Assembly (NCBI GenBank): GCA_964443245.1
Contig: CAYUEG010000106.1
Span: 1-13,590 of the forward strand
Source of the DNA: CANJDH01 sp964443245
GTDB lineage: Bacteria > Pseudomonadota > Gammaproteobacteria > Burkholderiales > JAEUOS01
Length of the DNA stretch: 13,590 nt
Reading direction: 5' to 3'
A program made the translations under genes and the position numbers. The notes under the pieces were generated by a model. The model was not told where the DNA came from. It made no database searches and worked only from the letters and a program-made list of their open reading frames with translations. Positions 13,293-13,590 of this stretch are shown piece by piece. Each line of letters starts with the position of its first letter. The first letter of the stretch is position 1.

Positions 13293-13590
13293 TTAGTCGG
13301 CCTTGATGTTGTTGTCGGCGATCAGCTTGGTATACATCGCCCGCTCGGAAGCGAGGAACGCGCGGAACTCGTCTTGCGTGGAGGCATGGGCCTCGACGCC
13401 GAGACCGGCGAACTTCTCTTTCAGATCCGGATCGGCCATCACCTTGACCAGAGCGGCGTTGTATTGATTGACGATGGCTTGCGGCACGCCGGCCGGCAGG
13501 AACACGCCCCACCAGTTGACCGCGCTGATGCCCTGCAGGCCGCCTTCGGCGAAGGTCGGGATATCCGGAAACAGCGGCGAACGCTTGGCG
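13293..13590 (-). CDS. Bug/TctC-family periplasmic substrate-binding protein, C-terminal 98 residues (runs off right edge)
   Basis: The minus-strand frame is open from the right edge to TAA 13295-13293. The visible part reads SPLFPDIPTFAEGGLQGI, AVNWWGVFLPAGVPQAIV, NQYNAALVKVMADPDLKEKF, then a stretch ending IADNNIKAD. The PDIPT(F/V)AEGG step, the W-GVFLPAGVP step and the final helix are standard C-terminal landmarks of Bug receptors. The internal ATG near 13505 is not a start; the gene simply continues outside the window. It lies directly upstream of the deacetylase gene on the same strand. The ligand is unknown, and no TctA/TctB membrane genes are seen. Confidence 0.93.
   Translation of the reverse strand, partial: AKRSPLFPDIPTFAEGGLQGISAVNWWGVFLPAGVPQAIVNQYNAALVKVMADPDLKEKFAGLGVEAHASTQDEFRAFLASERAMYTKLIADNNIKAD

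Overview
The window is GC-rich DNA with dense coding on both strands. It reads as a betaproteobacterium, most likely Burkholderiales. The main reason is two Bug-type (TctC-family) periplasmic receptors, a family hugely expanded in that order, sitting among small catabolic operons. This taxonomic call is inference. The sequence is a draft scaffold: two runs of exactly 100 N (3594-3693 and 10116-10215) mark joins between contigs.

Left part (1-4315): an HD-like protein runs off the left edge on the minus strand. Immediately upstream of it, in the same transcription unit, is a class II Fic adenylyltransferase. The fic gene with its promoter lies between two 66-bp direct repeats (65/66 identical) taken from the 5' end of the HD-like gene, so fic looks inserted into that gene. 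The fic promoter is a good sigma-70 match buried in three 23-bp CGACACGT-N10-(T/A)GTCG palindromes, which suggests tight repression. Next come a membrane-anchored single-PDZ HtrA/Deg-type protease (minus), a divergent MESH1-like ppGpp/NADPH-phosphohydrolase candidate cut by the first gap, and a DUF1993 protein.

Central part (4335-9134): two divergent units share a 143-bp control region with a near-consensus promoter (TTGACA-N17-TGTAAT). Leftward are a beta-hydroxyacid dehydrogenase and a flavin reductase. Rightward are an ACMSD-type amidohydrolase/decarboxylase, a Bug receptor and a PcaD-like alpha/beta hydrolase, ending in a 14-bp-stem bidirectional terminator. Together these suggest uptake and breakdown of a small organic acid, perhaps aromatic or cyclic. 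The substrate cannot be read from the sequence.

Right part (9169-13590): a Gfo/Idh/MocA oxidoreductase is split by the second N run. That gap is spurious: the contig ends share a 55-bp identical sequence, and collapsing it restores a clean 340-codon gene. A second beta-hydroxyacid dehydrogenase diverges from it. A minus-strand series then follows: a second Bug receptor (entering from the right edge), a PuuE/NodB-type deacetylase and a TetR-family regulator. No rRNA, tRNA, CRISPR array or transposase gene was seen.
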